This document shows, in pieces, positions 17,868 through 27,040 of a DNA stretch of 64,000 bases. The notes beneath the pieces are model-generated. The model saw only the letters and a list, made by a program, of their open reading frames with translations, made no database searches and had not been told where the DNA came from. The DNA is from Jejuia sp047345485. Lineage in GTDB: Bacteria > Bacteroidota > Bacteroidia > Flavobacteriales > Flavobacteriaceae. The position numbers were made by a program, and so were the translations under genes. Each line of letters begins with the position of its first letter. The first letter of the stretch is position 1. The stretch lies in NCBI RefSeq assembly GCF_047345485.1, contig NZ_JBLFEN010000002.1:310001-374000 (forward strand). The letters run 5' to 3'.

Positions 17868-17906
17868 AGTTTAAGACTTAATGAAGTTTGATTAAAAACA
17901 AAGTTA

Positions 17907-19145
17907 ATGGATAAAAACATCGTAATTATAGGTGCAGGAGTTAGTGGTTTAATAGCAGCATTGCAATTAGAAGCGTATGGTTATAAACCAACAATTTATG
18001 AAGCCGATACGCGTGTTGGCGGGCGCGTGCAATCTGATACAGTAAATGGTTATGTTTTAGATAGAGGCTTTCAAGTGTTACTAAGCGCGTATCCGATGGC
18101 GCAAAAGTATTTAGATTATGAAAAACTCAGTCTTAAATCGTTTGTATCAGGGTCGTATATATTTAAAGATGGTAAACGCCTTTGTATTGGCGATCCTTTA
18201 CGTGATGTATCCTTATTAGGAACTACGTTATTCTCTTCTGTAGGATCATTTTCAGATAAGATTAAAGTCTTCAAATTAAAACGAATGCTTCACAAAAAAT
18301 CAATTGATGCTATTTTTGAAGCTGAATCTATAACAACCTTACAATACTTACAACGCTTTGGTTTTTCAAACGCAATTATAAACGATTTTTTTAAACCATT
18401 TTTTACAGGGATTTTTCTGGAAACAGAATTAAGCACATCCTCTAGAATGTTTGAGTTTATTTTTAAAATGTTTGGAGAAGGTAATGCTGTAATTCCACAA
18501 AAAGGTATTCAAGAGATACCTAATCAATTACTTAATCAACTAAAAAACAGCGAAATTAAATATAAGCATAAAGTTAAAAGCGTAAGAGACAATACAATTA
18601 TTTTAGAGGATAATACTGAAGTCACCCTCGATTATTGCATAGTTGCTACAGAAGCTTCAAACATTATTTCAAACTTAAGCAGTACCACACTTACATGGAA
18701 AAGCACACAAACTTTATATTTTGAAGTAGATGCATCTATGGTATTTCCAAAGTATATGATTGGTTTACTTGCGGGTAATGAAAACAGTCTTATTAATTCC
18801 ATCTCATTTCCATACAGTGAAGCTAATGCCAATAGGTTACTATCCGTTAGCGTAGTAAAACAACATAATTTAGATGAAACAGCACTTTTAGCACAAATTA
18901 AACAAGAGCTAAATACTCATTTTAATATTACAACACTAAAGCATTTAAAAACTTACCATATAAAAAATGCATTGCCAGCTATTGAAAATGTTTGCTACAG
19001 CGTTTTTCCTTCGGAAACACAATTAACCAATTCCATTTATCTTGCTGGAGACACTTTACTCAATGGTTCTTTAAATGCTGCAATGCTTTCAGGAGAGTTA
19101 GCTGCCAAGGCTATTCATCAAAAAATAAGTGGATATATGGAGTAA
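17907..19145 (+). CDS. FAD-dependent amine oxidase / desaturase-type flavoprotein
   Basis: A 412-residue flavoprotein with an N-terminal FAD-binding motif (IVIIGAGVSGLIAALQLEAYG) and the second motif EADTRVGGRVQS, typical of the amine oxidase / phytoene desaturase / protoporphyrinogen oxidase superfamily. The C-terminus has the FAD-contacting segment IYLAGDTLLNGSLNAAMLSGELAA. No signal peptide is present. It stands alone, convergent with the DUF1080 gene (12 bases apart). The substrate cannot be told from the sequence. Confidence 0.85.
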   Translation: MDKNIVIIGAGVSGLIAALQLEAYGYKPTIYEADTRVGGRVQSDTVNGYVLDRGFQVLLSAYPMAQKYLDYEKLSLKSFVSGSYIFKDGKRLCIGDPLRDVSLLGTTLFSSVGSFSDKIKVFKLKRMLHKKSIDAIFEAESITTLQYLQRFGFSNAIINDFFKPFFTGIFLETELSTSSRMFEFIFKMFGEGNAVIPQKGIQEIPNQLLNQLKNSEIKYKHKVKSVRDNTIILEDNTEVTLDYCIVATEASNIISNLSSTTLTWKSTQTLYFEVDASMVFPKYMIGLLAGNENSLINSISFPYSEANANRLLSVSVVKQHNLDETALLAQIKQELNTHFNITTLKHLKTYHIKNALPAIENVCYSVFPSETQLTNSIYLAGDTLLNGSLNAAMLSGELAAKAIHQKISGYME

Positions 19146-19157
19146 AATAGGTCACTT

Positions 19158-19943
19158 TTAATCTTCTAAAATCAAAAGCTCTATAGTCTTGAATTCTACA
19201 GGATGGCTTTCACTTTGCAATGAAATATAGCCACCTATTAAAGGTTGATTTTCTTTAGATTTCCATTTATCGCCTGTATTAACGGCGCCACCACCAATAT
19301 GAGGTTTAGTATATTCTAATACCTTTTCTCCATTTATAAAATGCTTGATTACAGAATCGTTTCTTACTTCAATGTCTACATGTACCCATTGCTCGCCATG
19401 ATATGTTTTTGAGCTTGATTTTATAATGTGTTCTGTAACCAGAGAATCTTTGTAAAAAACATGTGTTCCAGGAGTACAAAGATTTCCAGTAGATCGCTCA
19501 TCAACGCCATTACCACCTAAAAGTTGAACTTCAATGGAGACGGGAAAGTTCTGTTCTAGATCCATATATTTTGGATTTTCACAATGAATCATAATACCGC
19601 TATTTCGTAATGCCCAAGGTCTTCCGCCTGCAATCTGTTCGCCTGTAAAACGATAATCCATTCTAAATTTATAGTTGCTATACGGTGTTTTATAAAATAA
19701 ATGTCCGAAAGCATTATGAAAAGAATCATACGCTTTGTAAGATACTTTTAACACCTCATCTTCCACTATAAACGTGTTATTGTAATTCTCTCCAAACGGA
19801 TAGCCTTTTATTTTAGGCGTCCAGCCCTCCAAATTTTTGCCATTAAATAAGGGGATCCATTGTTCGTTTTGCTTACAAGAATACACTGTACTAGCTAAAA
19901 TGAAGCTAAAAACGAATAATAAGATTAAATTTCTTCTCATCAT
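19158..19943 (-). CDS. DUF1080 (3-keto-disaccharide hydrolase) lipoprotein
   Basis: About 261 residues. A lipoprotein signal (LLFVFSFILASTVYSCKQ) is followed by one DUF1080 domain that opens with WIPLFNGKNLEGWTPK. It also contains SGIMIHCENP and a conserved C-terminal segment ISLQSESHPVEFKTIELL. The domain has a concanavalin-like fold and is associated with cleavage of 3-keto-glycosides. I chose the ATG at 19943, which overlaps the stop of the upstream gene as TAATG and so suggests translational coupling; a Met four codons upstream is also open. It is the last gene of the GMC unit. Confidence 0.9.
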   Translation of the reverse strand: MMRRNLILLFVFSFILASTVYSCKQNEQWIPLFNGKNLEGWTPKIKGYPFGENYNNTFIVEDEVLKVSYKAYDSFHNAFGHLFYKTPYSNYKFRMDYRFTGEQIAGGRPWALRNSGIMIHCENPKYMDLEQNFPVSIEVQLLGGNGVDERSTGNLCTPGTHVFYKDSLVTEHIIKSSSKTYHGEQWVHVDIEVRNDSVIKHFINGEKVLEYTKPHIGGGAVNTGDKWKSKENQPLIGGYISLQSESHPVEFKTIELLILED

Positions 19944-20572
19944 TACAAAGACCAAGCATTACCATTTGGGACATCTTCTAAAGGAATACAGCCTAATTGC
20001 TGTCCAGGTATTGGATCATAATTCAAAACCTCCTCACCTACCTTTTCAGAGGTAAAATACCCAAATAATGTATATCTTCTAACTGATATTAAAAATTTGT
20101 AAAGTATATAATTGTCTTTTTCTGTATTAGGTAAAGCTTCTAAATAAAGTTTTTGTTGGTTTAAAATCTTCTTAGTAGCATTTTTAGAAAGGTTAAACAA
20201 AGACGTTAAAAGAGTATCGAACTGCGTTTTTTCTCCATGTTTAGCTTCTGTATTAAACTCAGTTTTAAATAGTTTAGAAAATACTAAAGCACCTTTTTTA
20301 AATAAATCTTGATTTCCTTTTTGTTCAATATCATGATACATCATATCGATAAACTGCGGAACATTCACATCTAAAGCGCCAGGTGTATCTGTAGTTGGTA
20401 AAATAATATCAACTAAATGCGTCACTATATGTTTTTCTTCAGAAGATAAAAAAAGTGGTTTCCAGCCACTATCTTCCGCAGTACAAGACGATAATATGTT
20501 TAAAATAGTTGGTGTTGCAACCGTATATCCTAAGCCAATACTTAAATTTTTTAATGCTGTTCTTCTATCCAT
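19943..20572 (-). CDS. Gluconate 2-dehydrogenase subunit 3-type small subunit
   Basis: A 209-residue protein of the gluconate 2-dehydrogenase subunit 3 family. The N-terminus MDRRTALKNLSIGLGY looks like a twin-arginine signal, with a possible lipobox Cys in LSSCTAED. Such small subunits export and pair with a flavin subunit that lacks its own signal peptide. The Met at 20572 is preferred over one 14 codons earlier, because the latter lies inside the GMC gene and adds a basic stretch before the RR motif. It starts 4 bases after the GMC stop and is coupled to the DUF1080 gene. Confidence 0.9.
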   Translation of the reverse strand: MDRRTALKNLSIGLGYTVATPTILNILSSCTAEDSGWKPLFLSSEEKHIVTHLVDIILPTTDTPGALDVNVPQFIDMMYHDIEQKGNQDLFKKGALVFSKLFKTEFNTEAKHGEKTQFDTLLTSLFNLSKNATKKILNQQKLYLEALPNTEKDNYILYKFLISVRRYTLFGYFTSEKVGEEVLNYDPIPGQQLGCIPLEDVPNGNAWSL

Positions 20573-20576
20573 AGTA

Positions 20577-22289
20577 CTACGCTTTTTTATGCTTTTTAAA
20601 TTCTGATGCCGCATAATTTGCAGCTCTAGCGGTTATAGCCATATAGGTTAAAGACGGGTTTTGGCATGCAGAAGATGTCATACAAGCACCATCTGTAACA
20701 TATACATTGGGTACAGTATGTATTTGATTGTATTTGTTAAGTACAGATGTTTTTGGATCGTGCCCCATTCTTGCAGCTCCCATTTCATGAATTGCGATTC
20801 CTGGAGTACTTTCGTGGTTATGCCCTTTAACATCTTTAAAACCAGCAGCTTTTAGCATTGCTACGGCTTGTTGTTCTATATCTTCTTTTATTCTAAATTC
20901 GTTTTCTCTAAACGTTACATGAAAATCTACAGTTGGCAAACCCCAATCGTCAAGTTTGTCGTAATTTAATTCTATTCTATTGTCGTGGTAAGGCAAACAT
21001 TCACCAAAACCAGTCATACCTATACGCCAGTGTCCAGGTTTCATAAGTTCATCTTTTAAGTTTGCGCCAAAACTAAGTTCTCCCATGCCACTTCTCCAAT
21101 TTGTTCTACTTGCTCTACCTTGATAGCCATAGCCTCGCAAAAATCCTTTTTGTTTTGTTTTTTTATCAATATTTCTAAAACGCGGAATATAAAAACCATT
21201 AGGTCTTCGCCCTTTGTAATACATGTCTTCAAAACCTTCAACTTTTGCCGAAGCACCAGATTTAGAGGTATGATCCATAATATTATGCCCTAGTTCGCCG
21301 CTATCATTTCCTAATCCGTTAGGGAAACGCTTCGATTTAGATTGCATTAAAATACTAGCGCTCCCAATCGTAGAAGCACAACTAAAAATTATAGAAGCTT
21401 TAAAAAATATTTTTTCGCGGGTTTCAGCATCAATAATGCGCACACCAGAAGCGACGCCTTTTTCATCATCATACACAATCTCATAAGCAATAGAGTTGTG
21501 TCTCAGGTGCATGTTACCTGTGCGTTCTGCTGCTGGTAAGGTAGAAGAGTTACTACTAAAATAACCTCCAAACGGACACCCACGCACGCATCTATTTCTA
21601 AATTGACAATTAGAACGCCCTTCATGCATAGCATTTCCTGTTTTATGTGCTGTTCGTCCTATCGTTAACAACCGATCATCAAAATTTTCTTTTATTTTTT
21701 GTTGAAGCTCCAGTTCTACACAATTGAGTTCCATAGGTTTTGATAATTTACCGTCTGGTAATTGCGATAGTCCTAAATTTTGACCAGATACACCGATGAA
21801 TTCTTCTACCTTATCATACCAAGGTGAAATATCTTTATAGCGAATAGGCCAATCTACACCGTGTCCGTCTTTTTTATTGGCTTCAAAATCTAAATCACTT
21901 AAACGATACGATTGTCTCGCCCACATAAGTGAACGTCCACCTACATGATACCCTCTAATCCAATCAAACGGTTTGGGTTCATTGTAAGGATGCTTAAAAT
22001 CATCAACAAACCAATGTTGACTAAAAGGACTGAGTATATAAGATTTATTTTGTTTGGGCTGTTTTTTCACCTCTTCAGGATTTTTAACTCCGCGATGTTT
22101 TTGATCCCATGGGTCATCATACATAGTCGGGTAATCTTCAATATGTTTTACCATTCGTCCACGATCTAAAACAAGTGTTTTAAGTCCGTTTTCACATAAT
22201 TCTTTCGCGGCCCAACCACCACTAATTCCAGTACCAATAACAATGGCATCATAAACAGTTGGGTATTCGGTTATTTCTTCTTTAATCAT
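20577..22289 (-). CDS. GMC-family FAD oxidoreductase (probable sugar/glycoside dehydrogenase)
   Basis: A 570-residue flavoprotein. FAD motif IVIGTGISGGWAAKELCENG lies near residue 16 and the GMC C-terminal motif is NPSLTYMAITARAA. The central segment CQFRNRCVRGCPFGG is a Cys-rich motif seen in gluconate 2-dehydrogenase and glucoside 3-dehydrogenase type large subunits. It has no signal of its own, so it probably travels with the Tat-type small subunit encoded next. Oxidation of sugar hydroxyls is likely; C-3 oxidation of glycosides is inferred from the neighbouring DUF1080 gene. No cytochrome c gene accompanies the pair. Confidence 0.88.
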   Translation of the reverse strand: MIKEEITEYPTVYDAIVIGTGISGGWAAKELCENGLKTLVLDRGRMVKHIEDYPTMYDDPWDQKHRGVKNPEEVKKQPKQNKSYILSPFSQHWFVDDFKHPYNEPKPFDWIRGYHVGGRSLMWARQSYRLSDLDFEANKKDGHGVDWPIRYKDISPWYDKVEEFIGVSGQNLGLSQLPDGKLSKPMELNCVELELQQKIKENFDDRLLTIGRTAHKTGNAMHEGRSNCQFRNRCVRGCPFGGYFSSNSSTLPAAERTGNMHLRHNSIAYEIVYDDEKGVASGVRIIDAETREKIFFKASIIFSCASTIGSASILMQSKSKRFPNGLGNDSGELGHNIMDHTSKSGASAKVEGFEDMYYKGRRPNGFYIPRFRNIDKKTKQKGFLRGYGYQGRASRTNWRSGMGELSFGANLKDELMKPGHWRIGMTGFGECLPYHDNRIELNYDKLDDWGLPTVDFHVTFRENEFRIKEDIEQQAVAMLKAAGFKDVKGHNHESTPGIAIHEMGAARMGHDPKTSVLNKYNQIHTVPNVYVTDGACMTSSACQNPSLTYMAITARAANYAASEFKKHKKA

Positions 22290-22300
22290 TTATATTTTTA

Positions 22301-22308
22301 CAAATTTA
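22301..22308 (-). promoter_or_regulatory. -7 promoter box of the GMC unit
   Basis: On the minus strand TAAATTTG fits TAnnTTTG and lies 11 bases from the GMC start codon. The -33 element is not clear. The 190-base gap is shared with the divergent gene at 22480. Confidence 0.4.
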
Positions 22309-22479
22309 AAATTGATAAAGTTGATTATTTTGTGGTAATTTGACAATCTAATTTACTAAAATAAGAGAAATTAATAATTTAATTCTTGTTTATTTAAAAA
22401 TTAATTAATTTACATAGTTTGAAGGTTTAACTCGTTTTAAGATTAAGATTTTATATCTTTCATTCACAAAAAACAACAA

Positions 22480-23460
22480 ATGGATTTAAAAATATCAAAA
22501 AATAGTTTTCCAAAGTGTATACTATCGGTTAGTTTTATTTTAATACTGTTTTCATGCGGAAACAAAAAACGGCAGTTAGATGAACAACAGGATAGCGTAG
22601 TAGAGATAAAAAAAGAAACCTCTGCCTTTAAGTTGTCATTAGCGCAATGGTCATTAAATAGAGAAGTAAGAGAACAAGGAATAAGTCCATTTCTTTTTGC
22701 GCAATCTGCTAAAGACATGGGTTTTGAAGGTGTAGAATACGTTAGTCAATTATACACAAAAGAAGTTGAAAAATTAGGTTTTGATAGGGTTATAGATTCA
22801 TTGAAAATTTTGAGTGAATCCGTTGGCGTTGAAAATGTATTAATTATGGTAGATCATGAAGGTGATTTAGCAGATCCAGATTTAGAAAAAAGAAATTTAG
22901 CTGTTGAAAACCATAAAAAATGGGTTGATGCAGCGCAAAAATTAGGAGCACATGCCATACGTGTAAATACGTTTGGTACTAATGATCCTGAACTTTGGAA
23001 AGAAGCAGTCGTGGATGGCTTAAAAAAATTAGCAACGTATGCAGCTACAAAAAATATCAATGTATTATGCGAAAATCACGGATGGTTATCGTCTGATGCA
23101 CCAAAACTTGTAGACGCCATTAAAACTGTAAATATGGACAATTGTGGCACGTTGCCAGATTTTGGAAATTGGTGTATTAAACGAGCAAAAGGAGAGAATT
23201 GGGGAGATTGTTTAGAGGAATACCCAGATAAATATGAAGGCATAAAAATCATGTTACCGCTTGCAAAAGCTATAAGTGCTAAATGTTACGATTTTGATGA
23301 TGCAGGAAATGAAACCACTATTGATTTTGCCCATATGATGTCGCTTATAAAAGCCTCTGGTTATAAAGGTTATATCAGTGTTGAATACGAAGGTAAAGTG
23401 TTAGCTGAAAGAAAAGGTATTTTAGCTGCAAAAGAGTTATTGTTAAAACATTTCAACTAA
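22480..23460 (+). CDS. Sugar phosphate isomerase/epimerase-like TIM-barrel lipoprotein
   Basis: A 326-residue protein of the AP endonuclease 2 / xylose isomerase-like TIM barrel family. A lipoprotein signal (LSVSFILILFSCGNKK) puts it in the cell envelope. Metal-binding-type residues occur in INVLCENHG, the GTLPDFGN region, CYDFDDAG and ISVEYEGK. It heads a plus-strand unit with the MFS transporter (19-base gap) and Gfo/Idh/MocA genes. In such loci these proteins may isomerise, epimerise or eliminate keto-sugars; the exact reaction is not visible. Confidence 0.87.
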   Translation: MDLKISKNSFPKCILSVSFILILFSCGNKKRQLDEQQDSVVEIKKETSAFKLSLAQWSLNREVREQGISPFLFAQSAKDMGFEGVEYVSQLYTKEVEKLGFDRVIDSLKILSESVGVENVLIMVDHEGDLADPDLEKRNLAVENHKKWVDAAQKLGAHAIRVNTFGTNDPELWKEAVVDGLKKLATYAATKNINVLCENHGWLSSDAPKLVDAIKTVNMDNCGTLPDFGNWCIKRAKGENWGDCLEEYPDKYEGIKIMLPLAKAISAKCYDFDDAGNETTIDFAHMMSLIKASGYKGYISVEYEGKVLAERKGILAAKELLLKHFN

Positions 23461-23479
23461 ACAAACTAAATAATTTTAA

Positions 23480-24652
23480 ATGGAAACTATTAATAAAAAT
23501 AGACTTTTTCTCGCCAGTTGTTTAGCTTTAATAACAACAGCGATGACCTTCGCTATTCGTGCGCGTTTAGAAACTGTTTTCGGGCCAGAAGGCGTTGGGC
23601 TTACATTAGAACAAATAGGCTACGCTTTTGCACCTGCCTTTTTTGGTTTTACTATTGCTATGATTATTGGTGGTCCATTGGTTGATTTATTAGGAATAAA
23701 AAAAATAACGTGGATGGCGTTTATCACGCACGCCATTGGTATAGTTTTAACGCTTTTGGCAGATTCCATGACCTCTCTATTTATTGCAACCTTATTTATT
23801 GGTATTGGTAACGGTTTTGTAGAGGCGGCATTAAACCCTATGGTAGCATCTATGTATCCAGAAGAAAAAACAAAAATGCTGAATAGATTTCACGTGTGGT
23901 TTCCAGGTGGTATTGTAATTGGCGCTCTTGTAGGCTGGTTAGTTATGGATGTTATGGATTTAAGTTGGCAAGTTATGGTGGGTACATTATTTATTCCATT
24001 AGTAATCTATGGCATTTTGTTTTTAGGACAAAACATGCCAGTAACCGAACGCGTGCAAATGGGTATCAGTAACAAAAAAATGTTCTCTAGCGTATTAAAA
24101 CCCTTGTTTTTATTTATGGTGGCGTGTATGTTTTTAACTGCCGCCTCGGAATTAGGAACAACGCAGCGTATAGAGTCTTTATTAAAAGAATCGGTTGCTG
24201 CACCATTGTTGGTATTGGCATTTATAAACGGTATTATGGCATTAGGACGTTTGTTTGCAGGACAAGTGGTGCATAAATTAAGTCCGTCGGGAATGTTGTT
24301 GTATTCTGCAATTTTTACCTTTATTGGCTTATGGTTATTAACCATTACCAGTGGAGGAATGACCTTTGTGGCAGCGGCAGTTTTTGCCATAGGTGTTACG
24401 TTCTTTTGGCCAACAATGCTTGGTTTTGTGGCCGAATATTTACCAGAAACTGGTGCGTTAGGCTTGTCTATAATGGGAGGTGCAGGTATGTTTTCGGTAT
24501 CTCTTGTACTGCCAATAATGGGAAATCTTATGGATAATGCTAGTGCCTCAGAAGCACTAAGAACGATGTCTATATTACCAGCAATATTGATTGTCGCATT
24601 TTTAGGATTGCACCTTTACATGAAAAAACGAAATACTAAAATAGAAGCTTAA
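23480..24652 (+). CDS. MFS transporter, probably for a sugar or keto-sugar
   Basis: A 390-residue membrane protein with about 12 hydrophobic segments and only short loops. The segment GGPLVDLLGIKKITW matches the MFS motif A position between TM2 and TM3, and a long loop lies between the two halves (VTERVQMGISNKKMF). It is placed between an isomerase lipoprotein gene and an oxidoreductase gene, so it probably imports the sugar product made in the periplasm. Substrate unknown. Confidence 0.88.
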   Translation: METINKNRLFLASCLALITTAMTFAIRARLETVFGPEGVGLTLEQIGYAFAPAFFGFTIAMIIGGPLVDLLGIKKITWMAFITHAIGIVLTLLADSMTSLFIATLFIGIGNGFVEAALNPMVASMYPEEKTKMLNRFHVWFPGGIVIGALVGWLVMDVMDLSWQVMVGTLFIPLVIYGILFLGQNMPVTERVQMGISNKKMFSSVLKPLFLFMVACMFLTAASELGTTQRIESLLKESVAAPLLVLAFINGIMALGRLFAGQVVHKLSPSGMLLYSAIFTFIGLWLLTITSGGMTFVAAAVFAIGVTFFWPTMLGFVAEYLPETGALGLSIMGGAGMFSVSLVLPIMGNLMDNASASEALRTMSILPAILIVAFLGLHLYMKKRNTKIEA

Positions 24653-24659
24653 ATAGAAT

Positions 24660-25805
24660 ATGAGCAGAAAATTAAGAATGGGAATGGTTGGCGGAGGTGC
24701 TGGCTCTTTTATTGGAGATGTACACAGGAAAGCCGCAGCTATTGATGGGATGATAGAATTGGTTTGTGGTGCGTTTAGTAGTACTGCTGAAAAATCGATT
24801 GCCTCAGGATTGGCATTGCATTTAGATAAAAGCAGATGTTACGGTACTTTTGAAGACATGATAAAGACTGAAGCAACATTGCCAGAAAACGAGAGAATGG
24901 ATTTTGTGGCAATAGTTACGCCAAATCACATGCATTTTCCACCAGCTAAAATGGCTTTAGAGCATGGGTTTCATGTGGTATGTGATAAACCTGTAACCTT
25001 AACTTTAGAGGAAGCTGAGGCATTGCAAGATGTTGTTGAAAAGAGTGGAAAGTTATTTGCTCTTACTCATAATTACACTGGAAATTCCATGGTGAAGCAA
25101 GCCAAAGCGATGGTGGCTAAAGGCGAATTAGGAACGATTAGAAAAATTCAAGCGCAATATTTACAAGGTTGGTTATCAACCTCTTTAGAAAAGACGGAAC
25201 AAAAACAAGCCGCATGGAGAGTTGATCCTAAACGTTCTGGAATTGGCGGTGCTTTAGGTGATATTGGAACGCATGCAGAGAATTTAATTGAATTTATTAC
25301 TGGTTTAAAGATTGAAGAGATTGCTGCGGATTTAGGACGATTTGGCGAAGGACGAATTTTGGATGATGATGGTAATATGCTGATTAGAATGGAAAACGGA
25401 GCGAAAGGCACAATTTCTATTTCGCAAATTGCTTTAGGTGAAGAAAATAATTTAGGAATTAAAGTTTATGGTACCAAAGGAAGTTTAGAGTGGCATCAAG
25501 AAAACCCGAATGAACTGATTACACGTTGGTTGGAAGAAACTAAAAAAGTATACACACCAAACGGCAATGGTTTGCATGATGAGGCTTTGGAAGTTTCCAG
25601 AATTCCTGCAGGACACCCAGAAGGGTATTTGGAGGCCTTTGCAACGATTTACAAGAATTTTGCAACGCATTTAAATTCGGTTAATGAAGGGAAATCTATT
25701 GAAAAACCAGATTACCCAACAATTGATGATGGTATTAGAGGTATGAAATTTATTTACGCAGCTGTGGAGAGTGATAAGAACAATGCTGCTTGGAAAAAGA
25801 TATAA
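24660..25805 (+). CDS. Gfo/Idh/MocA family oxidoreductase
   Basis: A 381-residue NAD(P)-dependent dehydrogenase. The Rossmann motif is GMVGGGAGSFIGDVHRKAA, followed by VTPNHMHFPPAKMALE and the signature Lys of VVCDKPVTL. A catalytic-type His lies in GIGGALGDIGTHAENLIEF. There is no signal peptide, so it acts in the cytoplasm. It starts 7 bases after the MFS gene. Family members reduce or oxidise C-3 of sugars, which fits a route that regenerates normal sugars from 3-keto-sugars. Confidence 0.92.
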   Translation: MSRKLRMGMVGGGAGSFIGDVHRKAAAIDGMIELVCGAFSSTAEKSIASGLALHLDKSRCYGTFEDMIKTEATLPENERMDFVAIVTPNHMHFPPAKMALEHGFHVVCDKPVTLTLEEAEALQDVVEKSGKLFALTHNYTGNSMVKQAKAMVAKGELGTIRKIQAQYLQGWLSTSLEKTEQKQAAWRVDPKRSGIGGALGDIGTHAENLIEFITGLKIEEIAADLGRFGEGRILDDDGNMLIRMENGAKGTISISQIALGEENNLGIKVYGTKGSLEWHQENPNELITRWLEETKKVYTPNGNGLHDEALEVSRIPAGHPEGYLEAFATIYKNFATHLNSVNEGKSIEKPDYPTIDDGIRGMKFIYAAVESDKNNAAWKKI

Positions 25806-25821
25806 TTGAAATCTAGATGTA

Positions 25822-25852
25822 GACCTCACAGGTTTTAAAAACCTGTGAGGTC
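25822..25852. repeat. Palindromic repeat, copy 2 (31 bp)
   Basis: A perfect 14-base inverted repeat with arms GACCTCACAGGTTT and AAACCTGTGAGGTC around a 3-base centre. It is identical over 31 bases to the copy at 30238. It lies 16 bases after the Gfo/Idh/MocA stop. It may act as a hairpin but no T-run follows. Confidence 0.9.
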
Positions 25853-25905
25853 ATAGAAAAATAGAATCTAAAAGGTTACTAAAACATAAATGTTAATTTA
25901 AAAAA

Positions 25906-25935
25906 CGCCTTCCCTTTGGGGAGGTCGGAAGGGGA
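25906..25935 (+). repeat. Short GC-rich repeat over a start region
   Basis: Contains CTTCCCTTTGGGGAGG then GGAAGGGG. It resembles the CTCCTTCGGAGGAG...GGAGG block at 30300 and, inverted, the block at 30163-30205. It ends a few bases before the ATG at 25938, so it would fold over the translation start of the next gene. Confidence 0.55.
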
Positions 25936-25937
25936 TT

Positions 25938-26990
25938 ATGAAAACAATAAAAGGACCAGCAGTGTTTTTAGCACAATTTGCAGGAAGTGAAGCACCATTT
26001 AATAGTTTAGATGGTATGTGTAAATGGGCAGCAGACTTGGGCTATAAAGGGATACAAATACCCACATGGGAAACGGGGTTAATTGATATTGAAACCGCTG
26101 CTAACAGCGAGACCTATTGTGATGAGCTTAAAGGAAAAGTGAACTCGTATGGCTTAGAAATCACTGAATTGTCTACGCATTTACAAGGACAATTAGTAGC
26201 TGTAAATCCAGCGTATGATACTATGTTTGACGGTTTTGCACCAGAAGCGGTAAGAGACAACCCGAAAGCTAGAACAGAATGGGCAATAGATTTTGTAAAA
26301 AAAGCGGGAACAGTAAGTAAACGATTAGGTTTAAAATCGCACGCCACATTTTCGGGAGCTTTGATGTGGCATACGGTGTATCCTTGGCCGCAACGTCCTG
26401 CTGGATTGGTGGAAATGGGCTTTAAAGAATTGGCTAAACGCTGGTTGCCAATTTTAAATCATTTTGATGAGCAGGGTGTGGATGTGTGTTATGAAATTCA
26501 TCCAGGAGAGGATTTGCACGACGGCATTTCTTATGAGCGTTTTTTAGAGGCTTCAGGAAATCATTCGCGTGCTAATTTGTTATACGATCCTAGTCATTTT
26601 GTGTTGCAGCAATTAGATTATTTGTCATTTATAGATATTTATCATGAGCGTATTAAGGCATTTCATGTGAAGGATGCGGAGTTTAATCCAACGGGAAAAC
26701 AAGGTGTTTATGGCGGGTATGCCGATTGGAAAGATCGCGCAGGACGTTTTAGAAGTTTAGGTGACGGACAGGTAGATTTTAGCGGCATATTTTCAAAACT
26801 CACTAAATATGGATTAGATTTATGGGCTGTGATGGAATGGGAATGTTGTATAAAATCTTCTGAACAAGGCGCTAGAGAAGGCGCTCCATTTATTCAAAAA
26901 CATGTTATTGAAGCGGCAACACGAAGTTTTGATGATTTTGCTGGAGGTGATATTGACACCGATTTTTTGAAAGGTATCTTAGGCATATAG
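25938..26990 (+). CDS. Sugar phosphate isomerase/epimerase (xylose isomerase-like TIM barrel)
   Basis: A 350-residue TIM-barrel protein without a signal peptide. Probable metal ligands and catalytic residues lie in CYEIHPGEDLHDG, LLYDPSHFVLQ, FHVKDAEF and AVMEWECC, in the order usual for this family. It differs from the lipoprotein relative at 22480 by acting in the cytoplasm. It is the last gene of the plus-strand sugar locus, separated from Gfo/Idh/MocA by 132 bases that hold two repeats. Likely role: epimerase, isomerase or lyase on a keto-sugar. Confidence 0.9.
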   Translation: MKTIKGPAVFLAQFAGSEAPFNSLDGMCKWAADLGYKGIQIPTWETGLIDIETAANSETYCDELKGKVNSYGLEITELSTHLQGQLVAVNPAYDTMFDGFAPEAVRDNPKARTEWAIDFVKKAGTVSKRLGLKSHATFSGALMWHTVYPWPQRPAGLVEMGFKELAKRWLPILNHFDEQGVDVCYEIHPGEDLHDGISYERFLEASGNHSRANLLYDPSHFVLQQLDYLSFIDIYHERIKAFHVKDAEFNPTGKQGVYGGYADWKDRAGRFRSLGDGQVDFSGIFSKLTKYGLDLWAVMEWECCIKSSEQGAREGAPFIQKHVIEAATRSFDDFAGGDIDTDFLKGILGI

Positions 26991-27000
26991 TTGATAATAT

Positions 27001-27040
27001 CACAACTATAAAGCATAAGATATTTGTTTTTATAGTTGTG
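27001..27040. promoter_or_regulatory. 12-bp inverted repeat overlapping the arginine promoter
   Basis: CACAACTATAAA (27001-27012) and TTTATAGTTGTG (27029-27040) are perfect complements. The right arm covers the -33 TTG at 27036-27038. It could be an operator, or a hairpin ending the upstream gene; no T-run follows. Confidence 0.5.
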
